DNA of 42,214 nt. It comes from a virus. This document shows, piece by piece, positions 6,594 through 13,696 of the stretch. The stretch is from the IMG/VR virus record IMGVR_UViG_3300044837_000064, positions 1-42,214 of that record. The stretch is one strand, 5' to 3'. Numbering within the stretch: position 1 is the stretch's first letter; the number at the start of each line of letters is the position of its first letter. Under the pieces are notes generated by a model that had not been told where the DNA came from, made no database searches, and saw only the letters and a list, made by a program, of their open reading frames with translations. The position numbers and the translations under genes are program-made.

Positions 6594-6658
6594 AATCTTG
6601 GATAAAAAGATTGCTGCGGTGCATGATGCGGGCGAATATGCACTCAAGGGGGCTTAGC

Positions 6659-7348
6659 TTAGCGGCCTGATTCTTTGCCGACCGCGACGTGGCACTTTTG
6701 CCAGTCAGCCTTTTTGACCGTGAATTTCTTCGGCGGGTTGCTCTGGCTCAGGAAATAAACGGTCTCGCTGGCGTCAGGCGACCGTTCCAGGTACTTCAGC
6801 ATGGCCTCAATGGAACCGTCATCACGCTCGCCTTGGAAGACGCAGGGATCGCCCTTGCGCGGGTGCAGGTTCGGATCGATGTAGGCAATATCGTTCTCGC
6901 AGTATTCCCGGGCCATCGAATCGCCTTTGACCAAAACACCGTAGCTATTTTTCTTGGAAAGCAGCCTTTTTGGTCTAGTTGTGTGTGTAAACGGTTCATT
7001 TTCCAAAACCAGTGCTCCCCGACCGCCCTGCACGATGGAAAATACAGGGAGATCCACGTCTCCTAACAGTTCAACGGACGGAATGACATTCAACGAATAG
7101 TTGCTAGGCGTGAGGGGGCTACGCTCCGCGAGCTTAATGGTTCCGTTGTTTTGCGACAAAGATGTGTCAAGATCAGACAGGAGGATGCCCAATTCCTCGG
7201 CAATCTTCGGAAGATATTTGGACTTTACGGTTCCGCCGGCTTCGATTTTTTTAATCGCGGGTTGCGAAATACCAACGCGCTTCCCCAGTTCCGCTTGGGA
7301 CCATCCCCGGTTAAGTCGTTCCGCTCTGATGAGTTTTCCAGCTTGCAT
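6659..7348 (-). CDS. CI-like phage repressor (HTH plus S24 peptidase)
   Basis: A protein of 229 aa from the ATG at 7348. Residues 5-60 are an HTH_3 DNA-binding domain (WSQAELGKRVGISQPAIKKIE). The C-terminal S24/LexA-like domain shows GDSM with the nucleophile S144 and MLKYL with K185 as catalytic dyad. Such repressors hold the lysogenic state and are inactivated by RecA-stimulated self-cleavage. I see no clear Ala-Gly cleavage pair in the linker. A longer frame from 7393 exists but begins within an operator. The ATG at 7348 lies just downstream of a TATATT box, suggesting a nearly leaderless mRNA as for lambda cI. Confidence 0.93.
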   Translation of the reverse strand: MQAGKLIRAERLNRGWSQAELGKRVGISQPAIKKIEAGGTVKSKYLPKIAEELGILLSDLDTSLSQNNGTIKLAERSPLTPSNYSLNVIPSVELLGDVDLPVFSIVQGGRGALVLENEPFTHTTRPKRLLSKKNSYGVLVKGDSMAREYCENDIAYIDPNLHPRKGDPCVFQGERDDGSIEAMLKYLERSPDASETVYFLSQSNPPKKFTVKKADWQKCHVAVGKESGR

Positions 7349-7361
7349 GAGTCTGGAATAT

Positions 7362-7427
7362 ATAACGTCTGTTATTGTTGGTCCTGATAACATTGGTTCT
7401 TGACTTTCCCATAACTTTCGTTATTTT
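7362..7427. promoter_or_regulatory. Three-operator immunity control region with divergent promoters
   Basis: Three dyads ATAAC-N4-GTTAT: 7362-7375 (GTCT spacer), 7387-7400 (ATTG spacer, one mismatch) and 7411-7424 (TTTC spacer), 24-25 bp apart. A rightward promoter for cro fits TTGACT (7400-7405), 16 bp, TATTTT (7422-7427). A leftward repressor promoter has TATATT (plus-strand 7357-7362) with a poor -35, as expected of an activated promoter. The layout mirrors lambda OR1-3. Confidence 0.7.
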
Positions 7428-7435
7428 CCGAAGTT

Positions 7436-7693
7436 ATGGACGACAAAGAACCGAACTTTATCGAACGCGCCATTACCCTCGCAGGGGGCTCAGAAGCCGC
7501 GTTGGCGCGTGAAACTCATCTAAGTCAGCCATTGATCCACAAGGCCAAGAAAAGCGGGCGTGCAGGCCCGAAACTGGCATTGGCGATCCATCATTTTAGC
7601 AAGGGCGTTATCCCAGCCTCCGAAATCCGGCCTGACCTGTGGGAAAAGCCTGAAGACGTGCCGAGCGCTCCAGAGCGGGAGAGCGCGGCATGA
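7436..7693 (+). CDS. Cro-like regulator (YdaS/CII-type HTH)
   Basis: A protein of 85 aa. EAALARETHLSQPLIHKAKKSGRAGP is a helix-turn-helix (about residues 19-45), and the terminal EIRPDLW motif is typical of Cro/YdaS proteins. It is the first rightward gene, divergent from the repressor and separated by three operators, so it probably represses the repressor promoter and commits to lysis. No good ribosome site is visible and the predicted mRNA start is only a few bases upstream, so initiation may be nearly leaderless. Confidence 0.88.
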   Translation: MDDKEPNFIERAITLAGGSEAALARETHLSQPLIHKAKKSGRAGPKLALAIHHFSKGVIPASEIRPDLWEKPEDVPSAPERESAA

Positions 7694-8199
7694 CCGAACG
7701 CAAGTTCAATGCGGATGTATCGGTAGAACAATTGCGGGCTTTGCTCGAATATGACCCCTCTACAGGGATATTGCGATGGAAAGTTACTCGCGGCGGATCG
7801 GCGCGTTGCGGCGACACTGCGGGCGTTACGCAAGCCACTGGCTACGTCGTTATTATGGTTTCCGGGAAAAACTATCTCGCCCATAGGCTTGCATGGGCCA
7901 TTGTTCATGGCGAGTGGCCTACAATCTACATCGACCATATCGACGGTGACAGGGCCAACAACCGCATCGCCAATTTTCGTCTGGCAACTAGAGCGCAGAA
8001 TGGTCGGAATAAGCCCGCTCGCGGATACTCGTTCGTCCCGAAGCATCGAAGATATAGAGCGGTCATCCAAGTTAACGGGAAAAATATACATCTTGGCTCG
8101 TTCATGGAGCCGGCGAAGGCACATGCTGCTTATCTCGCGGCCACGAAAAGATATTTTGGCGACTTCAGCGTCACCAACCGCACGGCGGAATTCGTATGA
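7690..8199 (+). CDS. HNH endonuclease with AP2 DNA-binding domain
   Basis: A protein of 169 aa. HRLAWAIVHGEWP (65-77) and IDHIDGDRANNRIANFR (81-97) are an HNH_3 motif. Residues 118-158 (KHRRYRAVIQVNGKNIHLG then AYLAATKRYFG) form an AP2 domain. This pairing is typical of free-standing homing-type endonucleases in phages. It overlaps cro by 4 bp, an unusual position in the immunity region, so it may have been captured there or act in phage competition. Confidence 0.9.
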   Translation: MTERKFNADVSVEQLRALLEYDPSTGILRWKVTRGGSARCGDTAGVTQATGYVVIMVSGKNYLAHRLAWAIVHGEWPTIYIDHIDGDRANNRIANFRLATRAQNGRNKPARGYSFVPKHRRYRAVIQVNGKNIHLGSFMEPAKAHAAYLAATKRYFGDFSVTNRTAEFV

Positions 8200-8441
8200 G
8201 CCGCAACCATTTCATTCCAGAGGAATATTTTATCTCTTTCGTCGCATCGCGGCGGGAATATTCAGGTTCCGTTGATAGCGCGACTCTCGACGGAACGGCG
8301 GCGACTGCTGGATTATGGCCCCGGCTCCAGACGGTCGCCGCCGATAATTCACTGCGGCAATCCGAACGCGCCACACCAGGCGAGCAGCGCAAGCACCGCC
8401 AGCAAGACCATCGCAATCCAACGCATGGAGGAATCCTGTGA
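8196..8441 (+). CDS. Hypothetical protein
   Basis: A protein of 81 aa starting MSRNHFIPEEYFISF inside the stop of the HNH gene (ATGA). Its second half is polar and of low complexity, without recognisable structure, and the antisense strand has a short hydrophobic frame (8349..8426). The start and stop overlaps (ATGA and GTGA) favour it being translated, but the coding evidence is modest. Confidence 0.5.
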   Translation: MSRNHFIPEEYFISFVASRREYSGSVDSATLDGTAATAGLWPRLQTVAADNSLRQSERATPGEQRKHRQQDHRNPTHGGIL

Positions 8442-8701
8442 GCCATTGGAGGACGACCCGCGCGGCGTCGGGGGCACAACCACCGCGCGGGCCTTACATC
8501 GCGCAAAGAACGCCGCGCGAATACGTGAATAGTTATTTCCCTCCGGGCTCAATTCTTACCGGCGACCCTTCGCTCGAAAGCCGCGATGTCTCTGACGCGC
8601 TTCGCGACGTAATCGCTGTGGGCTTTGCGTTTCTGTTCATCAGTTCGGTTGGCGTCGGGTTTGCCTTCGCCATGTTCTGTCTCTTGTTCGTCGGGCTTTG
8701 A
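8438..8701 (+). CDS. Membrane protein, GTG start
   Basis: A protein of 87 aa from a GTG at 8438 that overlaps the previous stop and has GGAGGA 6 bp upstream, which decides the start. Residues 59-87 (VIAVGFAFLFISSVGVGFAF then AMFCLLFVGL) form one or two transmembrane helices; the N-terminal part is basic and cytoplasmic by charge. An early membrane protein of this kind could affect superinfection or host physiology, but that is conjecture. Confidence 0.65.
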   Translation: MSHWRTTRAASGAQPPRGPYIAQRTPREYVNSYFPPGSILTGDPSLESRDVSDALRDVIAVGFAFLFISSVGVGFAFAMFCLLFVGL

Positions 8702-8704
8702 AGC

Positions 8705-9139
8705 ATGAGCCAGGTATTTGACAAGCTGCTCGCTTCGAGGCCGGTAAATCAGGCGGCTGCGAGGGTTATTGGCGGCGGGGTTCATTATGAGCCTGACAAG
8801 GCTATAGCCCAGCGTCATTGGTCCGCGCCTCCGGTAACAATCCCCCTGACGCAACTGCAATTGGAAAATCCGCAGTTCAGGAATTTTTCCGGGGTCTCCT
8901 TTGGTCGGTTCAAGGTCATTGGGTATCTTGGGGTGTTGGGACAAGGGAAAAAAGCAAAGGGTCTCTGGTTGGTGAAGTGTGTCTGTGGCGACTACGAATC
9001 GCGCGCAGCCAAATCGATCTTGAACCCTGAAAATCGCGGCGACCGTTGCGACAAGTGCCGCCATCTTTCCTATTTGAAGAGAACTGAAGTCTATCTGCGG
9101 AATCCGACTGCGCCACAGCCGGATATCCGCGATCTCTAA
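8705..9139 (+). CDS. Phage protein with Cys4 zinc site
   Basis: A protein of 144 aa. The C-terminal half reads GRFKVIGYLG, WLVKCVCGDYESR and DRCDKCRHLSYLKR, giving CxC plus CxxC cysteines (about residues 91-118) suited to one zinc. Similar ORFs occur in early regions of alphaproteobacterial phages with no known function. Begins 4 bp after the membrane protein gene. Confidence 0.75.
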   Translation: MSQVFDKLLASRPVNQAAARVIGGGVHYEPDKAIAQRHWSAPPVTIPLTQLQLENPQFRNFSGVSFGRFKVIGYLGVLGQGKKAKGLWLVKCVCGDYESRAAKSILNPENRGDRCDKCRHLSYLKRTEVYLRNPTAPQPDIRDL

Positions 9140-9165
9140 TTCTATCTTTGTTGCAGGCGTTCTTC

Positions 9166-9582
9166 ATGCCCCGAACTAAACAGCATGAGGTTTTGCAAAT
9201 GTTCAAAAAGAGGCTGCCAATGTCTGACGCTGCGTATCTGGATCAGGCCGCTCATTGGTCGAAAGACCTCACGCGCATGAAGGCGCGCGGTCCAGGTGAT
9301 ATTGAAAATGCCATGAGGCAGATCGAACGTGAGTATGGAGTGGATTACGGTTTCCTCTGGAGTCTTCGTTATCGCCGGGACCGTTTGAGGACAATTAGCA
9401 TCTCGGTCTACGAGGGCATCAGGGCGGCTTATCGCGCAGAATGTGAACGACAAATGCGAAAGCTGGAACATGAAATCAAAGTTACCGAAACGCTCGCCGG
9501 GGCTGACAACGCTGCTCTGGTACAGATTAAGGCTGCTGTGCGTGAGGCTACGCACACGCATAGCGTCGATCCGCCGAAATAA
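9166..9582 (+). CDS. Hypothetical early protein
   Basis: A protein of 138 aa from the ATG at 9166, preceded by an AGGCG site; starts at 9199 or 9220 (MSDAAYLDQ) are possible. Helical and charged throughout, with RQIEREYGVDYGFLWSLRYRRDRLRTIS in the centre and a C-terminal helix ECERQMRKLEHEIKVTETL likely to be a coiled coil. A DNA-associated regulatory role would fit, but no family is recognised. Confidence 0.7.
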   Translation: MPRTKQHEVLQMFKKRLPMSDAAYLDQAAHWSKDLTRMKARGPGDIENAMRQIEREYGVDYGFLWSLRYRRDRLRTISISVYEGIRAAYRAECERQMRKLEHEIKVTETLAGADNAALVQIKAAVREATHTHSVDPPK

Positions 9583-9626
9583 ATGACATCCCGCCAAGCA
9601 TCACGGCGGGGAAAGGGGCAGAGGGA

Positions 9627-9836
9627 ATGGCATTTGGTCCGCGCGGTGAACTTCACCGCAAGTTAAGCGAATCCGAAGAATGGGGATTGTTAGCCCTTTG
9701 GCATAAGGGCCTGGATACCTACGACATTTCAATCCGTCTCGGTATCCACGAATGCGAAGTCGCAAATCGCCTGATGCACCTGCGCCAGCTCGCAAAACTT
9801 GGGGGGCGCTTCGATGCATTACGGGCCGCGCAGTAA
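9627..9836 (+). CDS. Small HTH protein, GcrA-like
   Basis: A protein of 69 aa. EEWGLLALWHKGLDTYDISI then RLGIHECEVANRLMHLRQL is a trihelical helix-turn-helix with the spacing of the GcrA N-terminal domain (W...G.....IS..LG.....V..R...L). GcrA is an alphaproteobacterial cell-cycle regulator acting with RNA polymerase at methylated GANTC sites. A phage homologue could redirect host transcription. The similarity is by pattern only. AAGGGG lies upstream. Confidence 0.6.
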   Translation: MAFGPRGELHRKLSESEEWGLLALWHKGLDTYDISIRLGIHECEVANRLMHLRQLAKLGGRFDALRAAQ

Positions 9837-10302
9837 AATTCCATGGACGGCAGAACAGGATAAGATGCTTGTCGAGCTTCGCGCCCAGCGAATGCCTTGG
9901 GTCGCGGTTGCCGCTCGCGTTGGCCGTAGCCTGGAGGCCTGCTGCGGTCGTTATCGAACCATCACCCCGAAGGAAAGCCGCAAGCGCTACATCAGCGTTC
10001 GCAATTGGTCTGTGGATGAAGAGACACTTCTGCACAGGTTGGTCGCCGAGAAGAAACCGATCCTTGAAATCGCAACGACGCTTGGCCGTACTCGGTCAAT
10101 GGTTCACTCCAAAATCTATTACGACGAACGGCCGCAGCGCCGCGTCCATATCGAAATGATCCCTCGGGTTTTTGTTCCGCCGGATCGGGAAGCTGACCGG
10201 GACCGCCGTTTGGCGGCCGAGCGCGATTTGACCGCGGAGTTTTTCGGAGATCCCGCGCCAGGTTGGTCCGCACTCGATAAGAAACAGGGAGCCTTCGCAT
10301 GA
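9814..10302 (+). CDS. Two-repeat Myb/SANT-like DNA-binding protein
   Basis: A protein of 162 aa from the ATG at 9814 (GGGGGG ribosome site, 23-bp overlap with the previous gene). IPWTAEQDKMLVELRAQ...WVAVAARVGRSLEACCGRY and NWSVDEETLLHRLVAEK...IATTLGRTRSMVHSKI are two consecutive Myb/SANT-like or GcrA-like trihelical motifs. It probably binds DNA and regulates early or late transcription. The C-terminal third is charged and unassigned. Confidence 0.7.
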   Translation: MHYGPRSKIPWTAEQDKMLVELRAQRMPWVAVAARVGRSLEACCGRYRTITPKESRKRYISVRNWSVDEETLLHRLVAEKKPILEIATTLGRTRSMVHSKIYYDERPQRRVHIEMIPRVFVPPDREADRDRRLAAERDLTAEFFGDPAPGWSALDKKQGAFA

Positions 10303-10439
10303 AGCCGCTTCGCCAGATCATATCCCGCCGCAAGAAGGCCCTGCAATCCGCCAGCCCGAAGAGCCGGGACAGGCTTCGCTATCAATTGCGCGTAGCCCAG
10401 GTTGCCGCGCAGCTACGCAAGGAAGGTAGGGCCGCGTGA
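10299..10439 (+). CDS. 46-aa basic peptide
   Basis: MKPLRQIISRRKKALQSASP... is a strongly basic helical peptide. It starts in the stop of the previous gene (ATGA) and ends in the start of the next (GTGA), so it is certainly in the operon's translational chain. The charge suggests nucleic-acid binding; no family is known. Confidence 0.6.
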   Translation: MKPLRQIISRRKKALQSASPKSRDRLRYQLRVAQVAAQLRKEGRAA

Positions 10440-10642
10440 GCAAGTCTCCCACGGCCTGTCTCAACGAAGTGCTGCTTCGGGCCGCCTTGCGTTTCGAACG
10501 CGCCAATGAAGCCCGCCTGTTGGATGGCGAGGCCTCTCAGCTCGCCAAGCGCAACGACAACTACGCAAGTTTGTATCAATCGCGTTCCCGTAAACCACAA
10601 ACCGAGAGCGCAAATGAGCAGCGAGCCGCAAGCGGGGCATAA
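10436..10642 (+). CDS. Small hypothetical protein, GTG start
   Basis: A protein of 68 aa from a GTG overlapping the upstream TGA. Helical (CLNEVLLRAALRFERANEAR) with a polar C-terminal tail. It overlaps the DUF2312 gene by 29 bp. No recognised domain. Confidence 0.55.
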   Translation: MSKSPTACLNEVLLRAALRFERANEARLLDGEASQLAKRNDNYASLYQSRSRKPQTESANEQRAASGA

Positions 10643-10874
10643 TTCAATATCGAAGGATCAGCTCAAGGCAATTATCGAGCGCATCGAACGCCAGGAGGAA
10701 GAAAGGAAAACTATTTCGGACGATATCCGCGACATTTATGCGGAAGCCAAAGGCAATGGGTTTGACGTGAAAACCCTGCGGACGATCGTGCGAATGCGAA
10801 AGCAGGACGCCAACGATCGCAGCGAGCAAGAAATGCTCCTGGAATCCTACATGCTCGCTCTCGGAATGATCTGA
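10614..10874 (+). CDS. GapR/DUF2312-family nucleoid protein
   Basis: A protein of 86 aa. SKDQLKAIIERIERQEEERK, DDIRDIYAEAKGNGFDVKTL and RTIVRMRKQD are the diagnostic blocks of DUF2312 (PF10073). The Caulobacter member GapR binds overtwisted AT-rich DNA ahead of replication forks and stimulates type II topoisomerases. A phage copy directly upstream of the replication gene could assist replication of phage DNA or interfere with host GapR. The length matches the cellular protein. Confidence 0.88.
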   Translation: MSSEPQAGHNSISKDQLKAIIERIERQEEERKTISDDIRDIYAEAKGNGFDVKTLRTIVRMRKQDANDRSEQEMLLESYMLALGMI

Positions 10875-10876
10875 GA

Positions 10877-11677
10877 ATGGCGCGCATCCGTTCGATTAAA
10901 CCTGAGTTTTGGACAAGCGCGCAAGTCATGGAATGTTCCATGAATGCTCGGCTAATGTTCATTGGCATGTGGAATTTCGCCGATGATCTCGGGCGCTTGC
11001 CTATGTCGCCGAAAACCATAAAAGCGCAGATTTTTCCGAGCGACGATATCTCTTCTGATGGCATTCTTGGAATGATCAACGAACTTTCCGAGAATGGTCT
11101 TTTGTTGACCTATATCATTGGCGACAAAGAATATTTGCAAATTACGGGTTGGCAACATCAACGCATTGATAAGCCCCAACCCGGCAAGCACCCGCCTCCA
11201 GTCAACGGCTATTCCAAGAGCATTCTAAGAACGCTCGCGACTGATCTGATGGGAGGGGAAGGGAAGGGAGAGGATAAGAATGCAGAAGCTAAAGCTTCTG
11301 GCGCTGACGCGCCTCGCGATGTTCGCGCTGAGTTGTTCCAGCGTGGCCTACAAACTCTTTCTCGCATTACAGGCAAAGGCCCAGACGCTTGCCGCTCGTT
11401 TGTCGGCAAATGCCTGAAAGCCGCTTCTGACGACGCCGTCACGGTACTCGGATTGATCGAGGACGCCGACCGAAACCGCGTTGTTGACCCTTCCGCATGG
11501 ATAGCCGCTCGCCTCAAAACCCCGGAAAATGGACATGGAAAACCGAAAAACGGAATCATTCAAGCCGCTGACGATCTCGTTAGAAAACTTGCCAGCTTCG
11601 ATGGCCCGGCAAGAGGGCCTGACGAGCTACGCGGCATCGAGGGCGAAGCTTCTACTCGGCTGCTATCGCACGGGTGA
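10877..11677 (+). CDS. Replication-initiation (O/DnaD-like) protein
   Basis: A protein of 266 aa. The N-terminal 110 residues (MARIRSIKPEFWTSAQVMEC...LMFIGMWNFADDLGRLPMSP) form the winged-helix module common to phage replisome organisers. A linker follows, then a helical C-terminal part ending in AWIAARLKTPENG, as in DnaD/helicase-loader-like proteins. The probable role is recognition of the phage origin and loading of host helicase. Its last 149 bp overlap the next gene in another frame, which is a long overlap. Confidence 0.75.
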   Translation: MARIRSIKPEFWTSAQVMECSMNARLMFIGMWNFADDLGRLPMSPKTIKAQIFPSDDISSDGILGMINELSENGLLLTYIIGDKEYLQITGWQHQRIDKPQPGKHPPPVNGYSKSILRTLATDLMGGEGKGEDKNAEAKASGADAPRDVRAELFQRGLQTLSRITGKGPDACRSFVGKCLKAASDDAVTVLGLIEDADRNRVVDPSAWIAARLKTPENGHGKPKNGIIQAADDLVRKLASFDGPARGPDELRGIEGEASTRLLSHG

Positions 11678-12191
11678 CGCCAACGATCCTGAGACCTACG
11701 TGGCGGCGATCACGGCCATTCTGGCGCGATATCCTGAGCAGGTTATTACCGATGTAACGCATCCCGCGACGGGTTTGCCATCCAAAAAAGGTTGGCTTCC
11801 GACCGTCAAGGAAGTCCACGACGCTTGCGATGATGCTGTGGAATTTAGCGTTCAACACGAGGCGCGGCTGAAGCGCATCAAGGAACAATTGGAGGCACGC
11901 GAGCGTGAGGACCGCGGGGAAAAGCCGACCTTGGCGCAATTGAAAGAACGGTTTGGGGATAACTGGGGTTTGGCGCCGGCCGTCAATGTCAAGACGCTGG
12001 ACGAAAAGGCCGAGGAAAACGCTACGGCAATGGCTCGGGAGCAGGCCCGCGTCAAGGCCGAGTATGAGGCGATTGGATTAGCCGTGCCGTCAAAATTCGC
12101 GCTGAGCCCGACAGCGCTTCGCCTGATCCAGGAGCAGAACGAAAACCGAGCGGCGGCCGACCGCACGAAAAACGCCGCCGATGGTCAATAG
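11529..12191 (+). CDS. Replication-associated hypothetical protein
   Basis: A protein of 220 aa if it starts at 11529 (MDMENRKTESF); MARQEGLTSYAASRAKLLL at 11601 is an alternative that shortens the overlap with the replication gene. ETYVAAITAILARYPEQVI then DVTHPATGLPSKKGWLPTVKEVHDACD resembles the helicase-loader-associated proteins found after replication initiators in rhizobial phages. The C-terminal half is a long charged coiled coil. A role in primosome assembly is inferred from context. Confidence 0.65.
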   Translation: MDMENRKTESFKPLTISLENLPASMARQEGLTSYAASRAKLLLGCYRTGDANDPETYVAAITAILARYPEQVITDVTHPATGLPSKKGWLPTVKEVHDACDDAVEFSVQHEARLKRIKEQLEAREREDRGEKPTLAQLKERFGDNWGLAPAVNVKTLDEKAEENATAMAREQARVKAEYEAIGLAVPSKFALSPTALRLIQEQNENRAAADRTKNAADGQ

Positions 12192-12390
12192 CTGGCTCAA
12201 GGCGGAAGGCCCGCAAGCGGATTCCCGCTGGTCTCATGTCGTCAATGACCGGAATTTAAACGTGAGAGTGCTCGGGACCTTGGAGGGTTATGTGGTTTGC
12301 AGACATACCGGGTGTGTTCCGTTTCTGGTTCATTTGAGTGAGTTCAATAAAGATTATCAGCCCGCGCAGACATTCGCGCGGCAATCTTGA
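12181..12390 (+). CDS. Small hypothetical protein
   Basis: A protein of 69 aa (MVNSWLKAEGPQADSRWSHV). The middle, LNVRVLGTLEGYVVCRHTGC, looks like a small beta-sheet fold. It overlaps the previous gene by 11 bp. No recognised family. Confidence 0.6.
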   Translation: MVNSWLKAEGPQADSRWSHVVNDRNLNVRVLGTLEGYVVCRHTGCVPFLVHLSEFNKDYQPAQTFARQS

Positions 12391-12404
12391 ACAAGGGGAA
12401 GATA

Positions 12405-12962
12405 ATGGGAATGGCTAAGCGCATCACGCTCATTGAGCGTCGTTCGGACGGACCTACCGCGGAACGACTCCTGAAGGCCCAGAACCACGTCCACATCGGC
12501 GACGACAAGCAAGGGCAGAAGATATACCAGTTTCACGACAGCACGATGGACAGGCTCTACAGCCGTCTTACGCGGGCAACCAAATCGCGGGCGCTGGAGG
12601 AAGGTTTGCGGTCGGAATACATCGCGCTCCAGAAATACAAGCACCACTGGTTTTCCGCGGGGCTTCAGTCGGCGCTGGGCTCGGCAGACCTGAACCGGGT
12701 ATTCGCATCGGATCCAGGCTCGATGTCCGGCATGGCGAAATCCGAGAAGCAGGCACATCATCGGCAGCAATACCGGGAAGCCCGCGACTTGATAGGTCAC
12801 AAACCGGGCATCGTTGTGGATAACGTGGTATGCGCAGAAACCTCGCTGGAGGTGGCTGGCTGGTCGATCGGGTATAATTCGAGGACTACCGCAAGGGACA
12901 ACGGCGAGCGGATATTGCGGGAAAGTGCTAGGATGTTGGCGAAGCTGTGGGGGATTGGGTGA
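12405..12962 (+). CDS. DUF6456-like DNA-binding regulator (tentative)
   Basis: A protein of 185 aa from the ATG at 12405, 5 bp after AAGGGGAAG. The C-terminal part has YREARDLIGHKPGIVVDNVV followed by C, then AETSLEVAGW and RILRESARMLAKLWG. This order resembles DUF6456 proteins of alphaproteobacteria and their phages. The basic centre (YIALQKYKHHWFSAG) may bind nucleic acid. As the second-last gene before the terminator that precedes the late operon, it is a candidate late activator or antiterminator. Confidence 0.55.
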   Translation: MGMAKRITLIERRSDGPTAERLLKAQNHVHIGDDKQGQKIYQFHDSTMDRLYSRLTRATKSRALEEGLRSEYIALQKYKHHWFSAGLQSALGSADLNRVFASDPGSMSGMAKSEKQAHHRQQYREARDLIGHKPGIVVDNVVCAETSLEVAGWSIGYNSRTTARDNGERILRESARMLAKLWGIG

Positions 12963-13159
12963 TGGAGGAATACGAGTTTGAGATTATCCAAGGCGGCATC
13001 GTGGTAGCCGTTGCTTCCTCTGCCGATCGGGATCAGGCACTGCGGGAAATCATGCATTACGCAATGCAGTATGCACAGGATGGGCAGGTTATCATGCGCG
13101 AAAATATACGGCCGCTTGACATTCCGTCACAAATCACCCCAAATCAGGCAGGTTCGTAA
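12962..13159 (+). CDS. Small hypothetical protein
   Basis: A protein of 65 aa (MEEYEFEIIQGGIVVAVASS). It begins in the previous stop (TGATG). It has a short beta-hairpin then helix pattern (ADRDQALREIMHYAMQYAQDG), an arrangement frequent in small phage regulators. It is the last gene before the terminator at 13165. Confidence 0.65.
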   Translation: MEEYEFEIIQGGIVVAVASSADRDQALREIMHYAMQYAQDGQVIMRENIRPLDIPSQITPNQAGS

Positions 13160-13164
13160 ATTGC

Positions 13165-13196
13165 GCCCGCCAGCTTAATTGCTCGGCGGGCTTTTT
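13165..13196 (+). terminator. Rho-independent terminator of the rightward early operon
   Basis: GCCCGCC (13165-13171) pairs with GGCGGGC (13185-13191), extended by an inner AGC/GCT pair, followed by TTTTT. It lies 6 bp after the last early gene, so it separates early from late genes and is where an antiterminator would act. Confidence 0.85.
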
Positions 13197-13209
13197 CGTG
13201 GAGGATTCA

Positions 13210-13374
13210 ATGTCTGCGGATATTATCCTCTTCGTCCCACGTTCAAATCCCAAGGCAGACCGAGCCTTCTGGAAGGGCCGTGAACTAACGCCCATCGAAC
13301 AGATGGCCTATGAACTGATGGACGTGCAAGTTCCAGTGTCGGAGTTCATGGCGCCCGAGAATGATCCAGCCTGA
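13210..13374 (+). CDS. 54-aa hypothetical protein
   Basis: MSADIILFVPRSNPKADRAF... with GGAGG 7 bp before the ATG. It contains WKGRELTPIEQMAYELM, a helical segment common in short rhizobial-phage ORFs just before the terminase. The first gene after the terminator and 14 bp overlapped by the next. Confidence 0.65.
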   Translation: MSADIILFVPRSNPKADRAFWKGRELTPIEQMAYELMDVQVPVSEFMAPENDPA

Positions 13375-13687
13375 GCCATTCAACTGGTTCCGCTTTAGAC
13401 GATACGCCAGAGAGCTTTCAAAGGCAGTTCAGGAAATCTCCATGCCGACGATTGGTGAGCAGCTAAAGGCGGCGAGGGCGGATCTGGCAAAGGCGCGCGA
13501 GGAAGCCGCGACGGCCGGCCCGGAGGCTGCCGCTGCGGCCAAGGCCGTGCTGGCTGAAGTCACTAAGGTCAGGGCTGAGACTGCGGATTTGCTGGCAGAG
13601 ATTGCCGAGGTAACCAATGGCGGCCCTCCGATTGAGGAACCGCATGTCACGCCTATGCCCGCCACCAGGCCGGGAGCTTGGGACTGA
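13361..13687 (+). CDS. Coiled-coil hypothetical protein
   Basis: A protein of 108 aa from 13361, or 81 aa from MPTIGEQL at 13442, which has the better AGGAAA ribosome site. The middle (KAARADLAKAREEAATAGPE then an Ala-rich run) is a long Ala/Glu/Lys coiled coil; the tail is Pro-rich. It directly precedes the terminase pair, so a virion or packaging role is possible. Confidence 0.55.
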   Translation: MIQPEPFNWFRFRRYARELSKAVQEISMPTIGEQLKAARADLAKAREEAATAGPEAAAAAKAVLAEVTKVRAETADLLAEIAEVTNGGPPIEEPHVTPMPATRPGAWD

Positions 13688-13696
13688 ACCGATCCA

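Noticed and set aside
8349-8426. Minus-strand 25-aa hydrophobic frame (MRWIAMVLLAVLALLAWCGA...)
   Set aside because: It looks like a transmembrane peptide with a weak AGGA site, but it is antisense to a tightly overlapped rightward gene and has no neighbours on its strand. Kept out of the feature list.
9590-9610. Terminator at CCCGCC...GGCGGG
   Set aside because: The stem is real but is followed by GAAAGGGG and not by a T-run; at most a leader structure before 9627.
12405-12962. Lambda Q-type antiterminator
   Set aside because: Position would fit, but no Q-family motif is visible. The DUF6456-like pattern is a better, still tentative, description.
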